NCBI RefSeq assembly: GCF_011397635.1
Contig: NC_064769.1
Span: 13,905,207-13,969,206 of the forward strand
Reading direction: 5' to 3'
DNA: 64,000 bases
Source of the DNA: Epinephelus fuscoguttatus
Taxonomy: Eukaryota; Chordata; Actinopteri; Perciformes; Serranidae
Position 1 is the first letter of the stretch; every line of letters begins with the position of its first letter. Shown here one piece after another: positions 52,001-58,700 of this stretch. A program made the position numbers and the translations under genes. The notes beneath the pieces were generated by a model. It searched no databases, was not told the origin of the DNA, and worked only from the letters and a program-made list of their open reading frames with translations.

Positions 52001-55000
52001 TCTTGTCCTGTAAAACACTTAAGACCCCTGATTTAGGTATATGACTCTTGGGGTGGGGATGCTGATTTGAATCAGTATCACCAAGATATAATACTTTTTT
52101 TTTATACTCCTGTGCATAACTGTCAAATTTCACTTACACTTACTGGTGCTACCATGCTACATTGGTTTCATTTGCAAAGTTAATGAAATTAATATATTTA
52201 AATGCAAAGAAAGCTGCAGGTACAAAGATGGCACTGTGAGTAAAAACAAACACCTTAAGAATAAGGTAATTAGTTGTCTATACAGCCAGTGTGTCCACTT
52301 CATTTGACACTTTACATGCCTACTTCGGAGACAACGACGTGTTGCATTTGGCCTAATATTTGCTATAAACTGCACTAATATAGCACCTCCTTCACGGATG
52401 AGGCCTAAGCCCTTCAGTGAAGTGACGTGGATGTCAAGCATGAGTGTGAGTCATGCTATCTCCAACCTGTGGGCGGTACTTTCTCTCTCTTACACCTGGC
52501 TGACTCTTGCAGAGATATGAATGCACTCTGAGCAAGATCATCTCTAGGTTTAGGCAGATTCAAACACATTCCAGAGTGCATTTAAAGCTAGCACTGTGTC
52601 TTATCCAGATGTTGTATTCAGATATAGATCTTGTTAAAAGGCAGATTCCACTGAAAAACATCGTGTCTGCTTTCAGTGTGGGTGTGTGGTTTCTGGGCTG
52701 CAAATTAGAATGATTGAAGTGTTTATCTCCTTTAAATTACCAGTACCAATAAGAACTAAGAGTTGTATTTTGCCACGCACATAAGTGCACCATCCACCAT
52801 CCACCATCTTGTTGTGCCAGTGTGACTGGCAACGTCTGAGTAACTTTGAGCGCTATGTGATGCCAAAAACACTAAAACGGGAGATACTGTTAAACCTTGA
52901 CAAAGCCTACTTTGTGTTTGCACAGCATTATTACCTGTTTCAAGTCTTAACATGCGAAGTATGCTAGTTTAACAACTGATGTCACACAAATCTTGAGTCA
53001 AATCACAGGAGTATCAATTTTCAAGAAGACATCACTTTAATATCACTTAATGCTAATGTGTTAGCAGCTCGTTTCCTTGTACCTGTCTGTTTGGTACAGC
53101 TTTGTTTGGATACAGTATGTAGCAAAAGTTATTTTTTGTAAACACAGAGGCGAAATGATTTAGGTTTACTAAAAACAATACACATTTTATGACCTCTTGT
53201 TACCAAGTGTAAATATGGTCCCATATTATAATCCCTATCCATTTGGAAGTATCCTTGGTAATAATTTACCTGACTTTGGGGGATCTCGTAGTCAGCTCCC
53301 CAGAACAAGGTCATCCCCAGAGAGTACATGTGCATCTGTAAACAAAAACATCACTTAAGATTCATATGGAACATTACACTACTTTCAATCTTGTTGTCTT
53401 GAGTCAAAAAGTACATAAATTTACAAAAACAAAAAACGAGACAAGAGTGAGCGTGTAGGAAGATGAGGAATTTAAGTTTTGTTTCATTCAGATAACCAGG
53501 CACTAAACCATATTGAAATAAGTCTGTCGTGTGTGAAAGAAAGAGAGACAGACTAAAGCTGGAGTGTAATAAAAGATGAATTCATTCTTATTTGGAAAGG
53601 AAAAAGACAGGGGCTTTCAACCTTAATCCAAAAACATTTTTCCATTTTCCTCTCCTTATTACTCTGCACTCATTGCTTGGAAGAGAAATCACTTCCCCTG
53701 AATGTTGGGCTTGGTAGAGGAAAGAATAATTCGGGGATTGCCAAAGAATGCAACATAGCCTTCAAGGTCTTTCAGGAACAGAGCTCAAGTGCAAACTTAA
53801 AGACACACTCGCACTCTCTCTCAAAAAAAAAAAAAAAAGGTGGAAATTTAAAAGCCGCCCATTAAAAGCAACAATACCATACCAAATGCTGAAAAAGTGA
53901 GAGGAAAATTGTGGCACTCGCAGCTGACGTATATTTACCCAAAGTCTCTGATAATGAGAGAAACAGATTAGATTTTCTACACTGAAATAACTCAGCTGGG
54001 GAGACGCAACCAGGGCTGGAAAACTGACTCAGCACAAAACCGTGTTGAGGTCTGTGGGGCCGTGCCAGAGACGGGAATCCAGTCATGCAAGATTTTAGCT
54101 CTTCTACCAGAGGGGGAGAGCCGAATAGAGGGGGTGTGGTTTTGTGCATATGTAAAACAAGTTGTGCACTGCAGGAGATTATATAGTTGCTGACATATTC
54201 AGTTCTGCATGTAACAACTGCACAACAGATCTGTGAACAGCCAGGATGTATCTCCAGAGTTCTGCAGTGTTGTGTTACTCATGCAACAATGTGTTCTGAT
54301 TTAACACCTTATTGCCCTGTCACAATAAACAAAAAACACTGGTTTCTACACCAGCCTTTTTGACAAATAATCATTAGAAGAACAAGGCAAGCTAGCAAAC
54401 ATGGGTATCAACAATGCAGGTTTCCACACAACACGTGTTTTGGTGTGAAACACTTAACTTAAGCATGACGAGAACTGAAGAGAACTGTACAGTAACCTTT
54501 AAGGTACTCAATGGGCAACAGTAAAAGGCTTAGTTTAAACTACAAGATATCACCACAACAGGAAAACACAAGTGTTTGGAAACAGGTGATGAAACTGACA
54601 CCCTTTTAGCCTTGGAAGATTAGGGTAAGGGGATATGACAGTATACAGTGTGTGATGGTAGCAATGTATTCACAGGTATAGATTTGGCAACACCACAGGA
54701 GCTATTTAGGTCAGGCTATGTAGCAAATCAAGTCTGGACTCTCATGTTATCTTGTGAATCCAGCTACCTCACAGGATAACATGATTTGGGCGAACATGAA
54801 GGAGGAGAGTGAAGTTGTAAGTACAGAAACCTGCAACACTTGAAATTGTTGCTCTCAGAAACCTTGAGGCTTCCACTTCAAAAGAATTGTAGTTTTACTA
54901 TTTTGAGTCTCTTGTTTTTAACTTAAGTGGTGTCTTGCGTGAGGCAGTTGTCTGTATGGGAGTTCCAAATAAAAGAAGAAAATAATCACATGTGATGAAG

Positions 55001-58000
55001 TATGGTATGGTATGGTTATTTTAAACCATTTCTAAACTGAATTTACAGAACAATTACTGTATCGTGATATAAAAGTACACATGCCATGGTGAAGGATTTT
55101 GGCCATATCGCCCACCCCTGATGTAGACTAAACAGTTTGTAAGGTTCTGTCACCACATGGGTTGTGTAAAGGTTGATACCTTCTCTATATCAGAGACGGT
55201 AGTCAGGGAGACCCCTTCCAGGACCTCTGGGGCTGTGAAGGCTCTTAAGTCCTGCTGGGTGACATACTCGTCTGTGAATGAGATGTTGCCAGAGGGCATG
55301 AGCAGGAGGGACCAGGGAGAGATGATGAAGCCCATGGCTGCAGGGTCTGGAGAAGGAAACAGACAATTCAACCACTGGAGATATGATCAGGAAGGCAAAC
55401 AAGAAAACAAACACAACAACAATTTGGACTTCCATGATTTAAATTCCCAGGAATTATCTCTCTCTCTGTCTCTGTCTCTCACACACGCCCACACGCACAC
55501 ACGCACGCACCCAGCTGCGTTTTCAAGCTCGATACTAGCATCAAATTTTGTCTAAGCAGTCTGAATGCAGCAACTGTAGACATATCCAACCACAGTGGAT
55601 GTTTCTTGCTAAGGCTTCAGCGTTTATGGAAACTCAAGATGATTGAAGTAAACAAAAACACATGTTGCTTTCTTAGCCTGCAAGAAAATAACTGTTGAGG
55701 CATAGAAGCAGAAAGGAATGGCTACACAGCGTAATTCTCTTTTCCTACAAAGCCACAGCCAGCGCTATGGTTAGAGAACATTTTAAAAATATACAAAGGA
55801 ATGTTTGAGCAGCGCTGCAAAATTCTTCTCTTTGACTGATACTTAACTCTGAGAGGAGCAGTGAGACGAACAGAGGAACTGGATTTGAGGCACCAAATAT
55901 CTGCTTTCAAAAGCTGGAATCCACTGTGTAAATATAAGTTTCCTGTTTAAAACTCGTGTGACCATTTGAAGCTCTTACTCACAGGTAGACTGGGTTACCA
56001 GGTGTATCCCACACAAATCTTTTGCCAAGCAAATAATAGAGCAGAGTAGAAGTGCATGACTCAACCAGAGCAAACTGGTTTCTTAGTGGATAAAAAAAAA
56101 AACTTATCAACAGATTCAATAAACTGCATAAATAAGCAGAAACCATACCTAATGGTAACTGAATGTCCAATCTAATAGAAGCCAAAAATTTCTAAAACAC
56201 AACTCGGACATGCCCCATTTGATTCCCCACTCACTTCAAAGGATAGCAAATTGTACAACTGTAAGTTCTTTATCCTTTAACAATGTAGTCTGTCAGTCTG
56301 ATAAGCTACGACCTTAGCTATTAGGGGCATGGGATAATTCTGAGCTATTATACTAAGAGGCAGCCCTCGAAAAGTAGATGCCTAATCACTGTAGATTGAA
56401 CCATGCATTCAATGCCACAGCAAACATGCCATTAGAGTGACAGGCTAGCAGACCAAACAAAGAAAGACGACAAAAACAGCAATCAGTTCTGGAAACACTT
56501 TGGTGTCTCTTTGGCCAGCTTTGGTCCTCATGTGTGTTAGCATGTTGTCCCTGTGTCAGCTTGGGTTTTCTCCAGGTACTACAGATTCCTCCCACAGTCC
56601 AAAGACATGCAGGTTAAGTTGATTGTTGACTCTAGGTGCGAATGCGAGCGTGAATGGAATGTCTATCTCTGTTTGGTATCTGTCCCTATGTGTCAGCCCT
56701 GTGACAGTCTGGGGACCCATCCAGGGTGTGCCCCGCCTCTCACCCGGGGTCAACTGGGATCGGCTCCAGCCCCATCGCAACCCCACATAGGATAAGCAAT
56801 CAATCAATAATGGATAGATAGAGGGTGTCTATCTGATCCTACATATTCTGTGGACAAAAGCATGAAGAGGGAAACCTCTAACAAATCAGAATTATTCACA
56901 CATTGCTTGTTCAAACACATCAATCTTATACAAACAAAGTAACTAACCGCTACTGTTTACATACAAGATAAAAAACTGTGCTGTAAAGGTTTGCTAAATA
57001 AACTGTAGATTAGGAAATAGCCCGACGATTACTTTCACAACAGCACAGACAGACAGAAACAAAATACATCTACAGTAAGAAAATGACTGCAAACATCTCA
57101 TCTGCTTCGGCGAAACAAAGACATTGACTCTTCTTGTTTTTATGCTTTTTAAGCATAAACCAGCAAAAACTCTACAATAACTTTCCAAAGCAGCTAACAA
57201 ATTGTCTGACAATTCTAAGTTTAAATAGTTGCTGTTATTGATCCACTCTCATGATAAACATATTTCTATACATAGCTCAGTGACTCTATAATAGTGTTAA
57301 ACATCTGCTCTTCAAATTTTAGCTTCACTCCAAGGTCTAAAACAGTACACACAAGAGGCCAAGAGATAACACAAGGATGTGTTATCTATCAATGTCTCTG
57401 CAGCACAATATCATGTAAAGCTAAAATTGACATAATTTGAAATACTCCAAGTATCCAGCCTTGCATTTTTTCCTCAATATCTTCACAACTTTATCTCAGT
57501 AGCCTCCATATCTGAAGAACATTTGCACACTCTCTCTTTTTGTAATGTGACCTCAGCATAAAAGGCATATTTACAGGCCATACTGATGACAGGGAATTCC
57601 TCCAGCATGCCAGGATTGTCTGCAATGACACCCAGTCAGCAAAACTGGAAGTTGAGGTCAAGCTGGTTTATGCACACAACGGCATCTTGGTTATGTGCTT
57701 CATGGAAATTCACACGGTCAATGGAGAAGTGTTCAGATGACACAAGTCAATTATGGTCAACATAATCAGGTGCGCTGGAGTTTCACATGAGACTAGGCAC
57801 CACCCAAACTTTTTAACAACAAGGAGGGCACTGCGGTGCTCGCTGACTCACATCCTGTCCAATGTCTCCAGAGTTAAACCTCCCTTAGTCACCCACTGTT
57901 GGAGTTTACTTTAGTTGCAAAGACACTCTGGAATTGGGACAGCTTTATCTATCTTTGGCTACAAGGACAATCACAGACACTTACAGGCACATATGACTCA

Positions 58001-58695
58001 TACAAATGATTTCAACATAACAGAACAGTCATCAATTGTACTAATGATGCAGAGCCAGTATGCAACATACTGACAATAAGGTGAGGGAACGGACTGAGTG
58101 TTGTGATTTAACTAACAGCCACCAAAACTTTTACACATTCTAGAGTGTGAGTGTGACTGAATCTTTAGTACAAAAGTGACCCAGTAGAAAAGCGTTCATC
58201 TTGTTTGTTTTGCTTGGAGTTGCTTCTTTTTATTTCTGTGTTGATGTGATGGATTGGTTGGGTTATTCAATCCACTGCTGCAATAAAAATGTTAACAAAT
58301 CATTTCAGACAGAGAGCGAGAGAGACGGTAAACGATACTATCAATATGTCAATACAAAATGGCACCTGCAGTTTATGGGATCTGGACACCAGAACATTTT
58401 CATTTAGCCCCTTTATTTAAAAAAGGTAGTTTGGACAGGTTTAGAGAGTAGGCTGTTCAATAACAGGACAGCAATGGAATAAGAAAGCATGCAAGACAAA
58501 TAAAAGTGAGCTCTGTTTTGTGTGTATGTACAATCATTTCTAGGAAGCGTCTTTGGACACTTGATTCCACGTGTTCATACCTTTGTGAAAGAGTTCTTGG
58601 AGGCTCTCAGCGCTCTGGCTGAGCACTGCCCAGACCTCCTCCTCCTGGAGTGGCCCTCCCCGAACCTCCAAGGCTTCTGCCAGAGACACATGCAT
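11579..58695 (-). CDS. ptpn13: PTPN13, KIND-FERM-PDZ protein tyrosine phosphatase, complete coding region
   Basis: This large cytoplasmic, cortex-associated phosphatase acts on phosphotyrosine and scaffolds receptors through PDZ domains (family knowledge). I placed 48 coding exons with agreeing phases: 7,719 bases, 2,572 codons plus stop; human PTPN13 is about 2,485. Exons 5'-3': 58581-58695, 55180-55346, 53270-53335, 50893-51078, 50043-50130, 46827-47459, 40946-41038, 38528-38615, 37636-37852, 36509-36583, 36218-36389, 34146-34296, 33856-33994, 32703-32855, 32033-32215, 31744-31906, 30084-30519, 29245-29351, 27615-27668, 26943-27032, 26671-26778, 26420-26551, 25439-25923, 24855-24971, 22811-22904, 22601-22686, 22335-22503, 20702-20916, 20492-20590, 20009-20391, 19754-19913, 19503-19658, 19135-19306, 18773-18983, 17753-17838, 17603-17664, 17144-17299, 16116-16281, 15831-15920, 15580-15686, 15431-15486, 15230-15327, 14755-14903, 13992-14082, 13522-13859, 13231-13446, 13068-13130, 11579-11656. 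No frameshift or stop was found. The start MHVSLAEALEVRGGPLQEEE equals the human one. Confidence 0.97.
12162..13003. mobile_element. TTAA-flanked ~840 bp palindromic MITE
   Basis: TTAA flanks both ends (12,158-12,161 and 13,004-13,007). The ends are AGGGATAGTTTAGA and, on the reverse strand, AGGGACAGTTCAGA. Arms of ~200 bp pair (AGCTAAGCAATGCACTGCTG on the left with CAGCAGTACATTGCTTAGCT on the right). A second inner pair (CTGCTGGTCTACCGCTGCC and GGCAGCGGTAGACCAGCAG) extends the fold to the centre. It lies in the intron before the last PTPN13 exon. Confidence 0.85.
14755..15920 (-). CDS. ptpn13: PTPN13 acidic linker exons before the phosphatase
   Basis: Five exons encode a low-complexity, Glu/Asp-rich linker. 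Conserved islands are AELSEDTDCDGSSLPED, EDEITWGSDELPIE and the stretch DGPIITEDELTSLPLVKVVP, matching human islands in the same order. The small exon 15,431-15,486 (SSRKVEWQEENVDDPRNEK) has no human match that I recall. No domain is evident. Confidence 0.9.
16116..17299 (-). CDS. ptpn13: PTPN13 extra (sixth) PDZ domain
   Basis: Two exons (17,144-17,299 and 16,116-16,281) encode residues about 2,037-2,123. The fold signature is full: IIRLDLEKLQSGGLGFSVIG (GLGF carboxylate loop), GIFVKSITPGGIAEASGKLQ, VGDRLLKVNDELMTGVSHTK and LVHLIVSRPPDQ. The His in SHTKAV sits at the alpha-B1 position expected for class-I ligands (S/T-x-hydrophobic at the C-terminus). The preceding small exons (17,603-17,838) are linker. 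Human PTPN13 as I know it has five PDZ domains and only linker at this place. Exons are in phase with both neighbours, so the domain is part of the mature protein. Confidence 0.9.
16385..16955. repeat. Teleost interspersed repeat with TGACCTTTGACC units
   Basis: Contains GTCATAGTGACCTTTGACCG, CCAAGTGGACATTTGTGCCA, TTGAGATATCACATTCACGA and a run of ACAGACAG before a GGCATAAC end. I recognise this as a very common fish repeat whose body is built of degenerate ~110 bp units. It lies in the intron between the two exons of the extra PDZ domain. Confidence 0.65.
17938..18733. mobile_element. MITE with GTTTACATG-type ends
   Basis: Left part starts TTTACATGCACACTAATATC. On the reverse strand the right part has GTTTACATGCAGCTGTGCAT and GTTTACCTGCACAAAATATT. 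Several TACATG-type motifs lie near both ends. It fits a fish non-autonomous DNA element, but the exact edges are uncertain. It fills most of the intron between exons 17,753-17,838 and 18,773-18,983. Confidence 0.5.
18773..19658 (-). CDS. ptpn13: PTPN13 PDZ4 and PDZ5 exons
   Basis: PDZ4 (residues ~1,808-1,893) reads EVELKVSLVKSEKGSLGFTL, then CYIHDIVQDPARGDGRLRPG and NNTDVSNMGHTEVVNLVRAA. PDZ5 (~1,903-1,987) starts LLPDICFKG, has the loop DPLGLELDGG, then VKNIHPGSVAFKEGSLRPLD and HYISGAPTQDLTLSEST. Order and spacing equal human PDZ4 and PDZ5. PDZ5 keeps the atypical binding loop of its human counterpart. Confidence 0.93.
19344..19500. repeat. Fragment of a fish MITE abutting a PTPN13 splice donor
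   Basis: Begins TTTAAAGGAATAGCTTGACA and continues AATTTGGGAAACACGCTTAT and GAGAGTTAAATGAGAATATC, which I recognise as one end of a widespread fish MITE. It ends within a few bases of the donor of exon 19,503-19,658, so the intron opens directly in repeat sequence. Confidence 0.6.
19754..20391 (-). CDS. ptpn13: PTPN13 Pro/Ser-rich linker exons between PDZ3 and PDZ4
   Basis: Two exons encode residues about 1,628-1,808. The first has TPMPSPRKEPVTQAESSLSF and an island RHNSYSDSTDGDEEVEEAFS that matches the human RRDSYSDSSGSGEDD region. The second is Pro-rich (SPDPLPPPLPLPL) and ends GQDMEDFVP before PDZ4. Likely disordered. Confidence 0.9.
20492..20916 (-). CDS. ptpn13: PTPN13 PDZ3 exons
   Basis: Exons 20,702-20,916 and 20,492-20,590 encode residues ~1,523-1,627. 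They read NVFEVCLLKNTSGLGFSFSR, then SSMVRVKKLFPGQPAAESGR and GDVIMRVNQTPLKGLSQHEV. The loop is GLGF, as in human PDZ3, and the end CRPEYGVLPEMDTSAL also matches human. Confidence 0.95.
21060..22230. other. PTPN13 intron, repeat-like, unassigned
   Basis: The intron between exons 22,335-22,503 and 20,702-20,916 reads like old interspersed repeat (AGCTAATATGAGGTTTCAGC, CAAGCGGGTGTCTTCCAAAA). I could not fix element ends. No exon is seen. Confidence 0.35.
22335..24971 (-). CDS. ptpn13: PTPN13 PDZ2 exons
   Basis: Four exons (24,855-24,971; 22,811-22,904; 22,601-22,686; 22,335-22,503) encode residues ~1,367-1,522. They read GELFDVELSKKDSSLGISVT, then GGVNTTVRHGGIYVKAIIPK, VVAVNGKSLEGATHQQAVEA and VHLLLEKG. 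Human PDZ2 is the well-studied module that binds Fas and APC tails. The alpha-B1 His is present (ATHQQ). The linker after it (PLTPQCTPRTSG) is also conserved. Confidence 0.95.
23915..24592. mobile_element. TTAA-flanked palindromic MITE in a PTPN13 intron
   Basis: TTAA flanks both sides (23,911-23,914 and 24,593-24,596). The ends read AGGAATA and TATTCCT. The left arm (GAAGAAAAGCTGTTTTCTTG, CACAGTGAGCGAAGAATCCA) is a diverged inverse of the right arm (24,460-24,592). At the centre a hairpin pairs GTGCGTCAGGGCAAGCA (24,193) with TGCTTGCCCTGATGCAC (24,261), so the element folds along most of its length. No protein is encoded. Confidence 0.8.
25439..25923 (-). CDS. ptpn13: PTPN13 Ser/Pro-rich linker exon between PDZ1 and PDZ2
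   Basis: One large exon encodes residues ~1,206-1,367. It is Ser/Pro/Thr-rich, with an island HSDFGDSDMDEETYSSSQEK equal to the human YSDRGDSDMDEATYSSSQ island. A Pro-rich PMPPALPPKTRK could be an SH3-type ligand (inference). Confidence 0.93.
25956..26272. mobile_element. MITE with TTTACATGGAC ends
   Basis: The left end reads GTTACATGGACACTAATCAC. On the reverse strand the right end reads GTTTACATGGACCCTAATAT. These form imperfect terminal inverted repeats around ~315 bp. It lies in the intron just upstream of exon 25,439-25,923. Confidence 0.55.
26420..27032 (-). CDS. ptpn13: PTPN13 PDZ1 exons
   Basis: Exons 26,943-27,032, 26,671-26,778 and 26,420-26,551 encode residues ~1,096-1,206. They read LPSPEREITTVNLKKDVKYG, LGFQVVGGENSGRMDLGTII, SSITPGGPADLNGCLKPG and DRLISVNDMKLEGLSHATTV. 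The GLGF loop and alpha-B1 His are intact. Matches human PDZ1 almost throughout. Confidence 0.95.
27615..30519 (-). CDS. ptpn13: PTPN13 linker exons between FERM and PDZ1
   Basis: Three exons (30,084-30,519; 29,245-29,351; 27,615-27,668) encode residues ~897-1,095. The first is Ser/His/Gln-rich with SRSHHNLGQMPESS and SDTDSLSHQQDK. The second has KKESDSSSIEDTGQAYVVG, equal to human HESDSSSIEDPGQAYVLG. The third starts VSMHSSGPPS, equal to human TMHSSG. This shows the 54-base exon is real. No folded domain is evident. Confidence 0.92.
28384..28727. mobile_element. hAT-type non-autonomous element
   Basis: On the reverse strand the right end reads CAGTGGTTCTCAACCTTTTT, a classic hAT/Charlie-like terminus. 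The left end (CATTGGTACTTAAGCAGTGG then GGGGGACCCCC) is a diverged version. The 8 bp target duplication is eroded (GTATAGAG against ATACAGAC). It has no coding frame. Confidence 0.65.
29632..29718. repeat. (CA)n microsatellite, ~87 bp
   Basis: About 43 uninterrupted CA units in the PTPN13 intron between exons 30,084-30,519 and 29,245-29,351. In the transcript it is a (UG)n run. Confidence 0.98.
30577..30894. mobile_element. MITE with CAGGGTTCC-type ends
   Basis: Inverted termini CAGGGTTCCTACAG (left) and CAGGATTCCCATGG (right, reverse strand), followed by matching AAGACTTCTGAAGACCTTT-type sequence. It begins only ~60 bases upstream of exon 30,084-30,519. The element at 40,204-40,607 has similar ends. 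Confidence 0.65.
31744..36389 (-). CDS. ptpn13: PTPN13 FERM domain exons
   Basis: Six exons (36,218-36,389; 34,146-34,296; 33,856-33,994; 32,703-32,855; 32,033-32,215; 31,744-31,906) encode residues ~577-897. Lobe F1 has KVGVVLLNGQKLELSCDIKA and VVAHIGLVEHHLFSLAYL. F2 has FLRIKFFLDDVNLIQHAMTK and YYLQLRKDILEERMRCDTEN. F3 has RLTEYGVHFHRVLPEKRSQT, VLRFPWRETKKISF and KKKICLQNTSDGIKHLFQTD. This lobe set targets the protein to the membrane cortex and phosphoinositides in mammals. The N-terminal exon begins KRGKVEEVQR, in phase. Confidence 0.96.
32930..33570. repeat. Teleost interspersed repeat
   Basis: Contains AAATTTATTTCTAAAGCACC, CAACCCAAAGTGCTTTACAG, AACTGGTAGCCATTGTAGTG and CATTCTGGATCAGCTGAAGC, phrases I recognise from abundant fish repeats. 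It lies in the intron between FERM exons 33,856-33,994 and 32,703-32,855. I cannot name its class with confidence. Confidence 0.55.
34531..34963. mobile_element. TTAA-flanked MITE with a second element nested in it
   Basis: TTAA stands at both flanks (34,527-34,530 and 34,964-34,967). Ends are AGTCCAGTGTG and CACACTGGACCT, perfect apart from one base. Interior motif TTTAGGGGCATGTATTGGCA is typical of a common fish MITE. It is interrupted at 34,669-34,754 by another element. Confidence 0.8.
34669..34754. mobile_element. 86 bp nested MITE with TA target site
   Basis: Ends CGTTGAACAAAAATTTAAAT and, on the reverse strand, CACTGAACAAAAAATTTAAA, flanked by TA on both sides (34,667-34,668 and 34,755-34,756). 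A TA duplication suggests a Tc1/mariner-type mobiliser. Being inside the TTAA element, it is the younger insertion. Confidence 0.75.
35336..36153. mobile_element. ~0.8 kb element with TAGTGTTTATTTTGTCAAC ends
   Basis: The left end reads TAGTGTTTATTTTGTCAACT. On the reverse strand the right end reads TAGCATTAATTTCGTTAATG. Inside are several TTTAGTTTTAG-type runs. This is a common fish repeat with imperfect terminal inverted repeats and no coding frame. It lies just upstream of the FERM F1 intron acceptor region. Confidence 0.6.
36509..50130 (-). CDS. ptpn13: PTPN13 linker exons between KIND and FERM
   Basis: Six exons (50,043-50,130; 46,827-47,459; 40,946-41,038; 38,528-38,615; 37,636-37,852; 36,509-36,583) encode residues ~179-576. 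Conserved islands are EIRERLRGKGLPSG, SLNRGLSRSMGSLPI, ARKNWASSVDLA, YDRIREKQRKLQVLRQAV, a coiled-coil LLLQRQEEEVQRLQAHLASR and NFLGPEFVKM, in human order. The 633-base exon is otherwise fish-specific, Ser/His/Pro-rich. The exon 37,636-37,852 uses a weak donor (AAG|GTCTTT), so alternative use is possible. Confidence 0.92.
38459..38524. repeat. (GT)n microsatellite touching a PTPN13 splice donor
   Basis: About 33 uninterrupted GT units. On the gene strand the exon ends CACAG and the intron opens GTAACACACAC, so a (CA)33 run starts at intron position +5. Confidence 0.98.
40204..40607. mobile_element. MITE with CAGGGTTCCCAC ends
   Basis: Left end CAGGGTTCCCACATATTTTA. On the reverse strand the right end reads CAGGGTTCTCACTGTCATTG. 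Repeats of AATTCCATGACTTT in the interior are typical of this fish MITE group. Confidence 0.7.
41041..46824. other. Long PTPN13 intron with no exon seen
   Basis: This 5.8 kb intron separates exons 46,827-47,459 and 40,946-41,038. It holds a (CA)n tract at about 42,999-43,032. I found no in-phase exon or other gene. Confidence 0.55.
42999..43032. repeat. (CA)n microsatellite
   Basis: About 17 AC units following GCGCGC, then imperfect ATAC units. Confidence 0.95.
50393..50810. mobile_element. TTAA-flanked MITE, AGGGACAGTTC ends
   Basis: Left TTAA then AGGGACAGTTCGACCTAAAA. On the reverse strand the right end is AGGGACAGTTCACCCCAAAA, flanked by TTAG, a one-base change from TTAA. Length ~418 bp, no coding frame. 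The termini match the 12,162-13,003 element for the first ~11 bases. Confidence 0.8.
50893..58695 (-). CDS. ptpn13: PTPN13 KIND domain exons (first four)
   Basis: Exons 58,581-58,695, 55,180-55,346, 53,270-53,335 and 50,893-51,078 encode residues 1-178, a non-catalytic kinase-like C-lobe (KIND). The frame has VWAVLSQSAESLQEL, MGFIISPWSLLLMPSGNISF, QQDLRAFTAPEVLEGVSLTT, YSLGMTLFWGADYEIPQSQ and SYIRKLVRLVLGSLSQ. A 5-base 5'UTR leader and an acceptor (58,701) precede the ATG, so upstream exon(s) are non-coding. Human has four extra residues (VSLA) after the first exon; they are absent here. Confidence 0.96.
51390..52040. mobile_element. Possible hAT-like element with TTTG repeat
   Basis: It begins TAGGTCCTGGTTCTTCAACA and ends TAAGACCCCTGATTTAGG, which look like worn hAT-type ends. 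A (GTTT)n run lies at ~51,457-51,482. A plus-strand frame (51,733-51,940, with ELTKDRFITFRARDIPSTSP) may be a coding remnant that I do not recognise. Confidence 0.35.
56545..56822 (+). repeat. Teleost retroposon 3' unit
   Basis: Carries GTTTTCTCCAGGTACTACAG, CCACAGTCCAAAGACATGCA, CATCCAGGGTGTGCCCCGCC and CTGGGATCGGCTCCAGCCCC, then a short GGATAGATAGA tail. This is the very common fish LINE/SINE-type 3' segment. It lies in the intron after the first coding exon of PTPN13. Confidence 0.8.
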
Positions 58696-58700
58696 CTTCC

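Noticed and set aside
51700..52044. 114-residue open frame as a host gene
   Set aside because: It lies within repeat-like sequence, has no recognised domain, and sits antisense in a PTPN13 intron.
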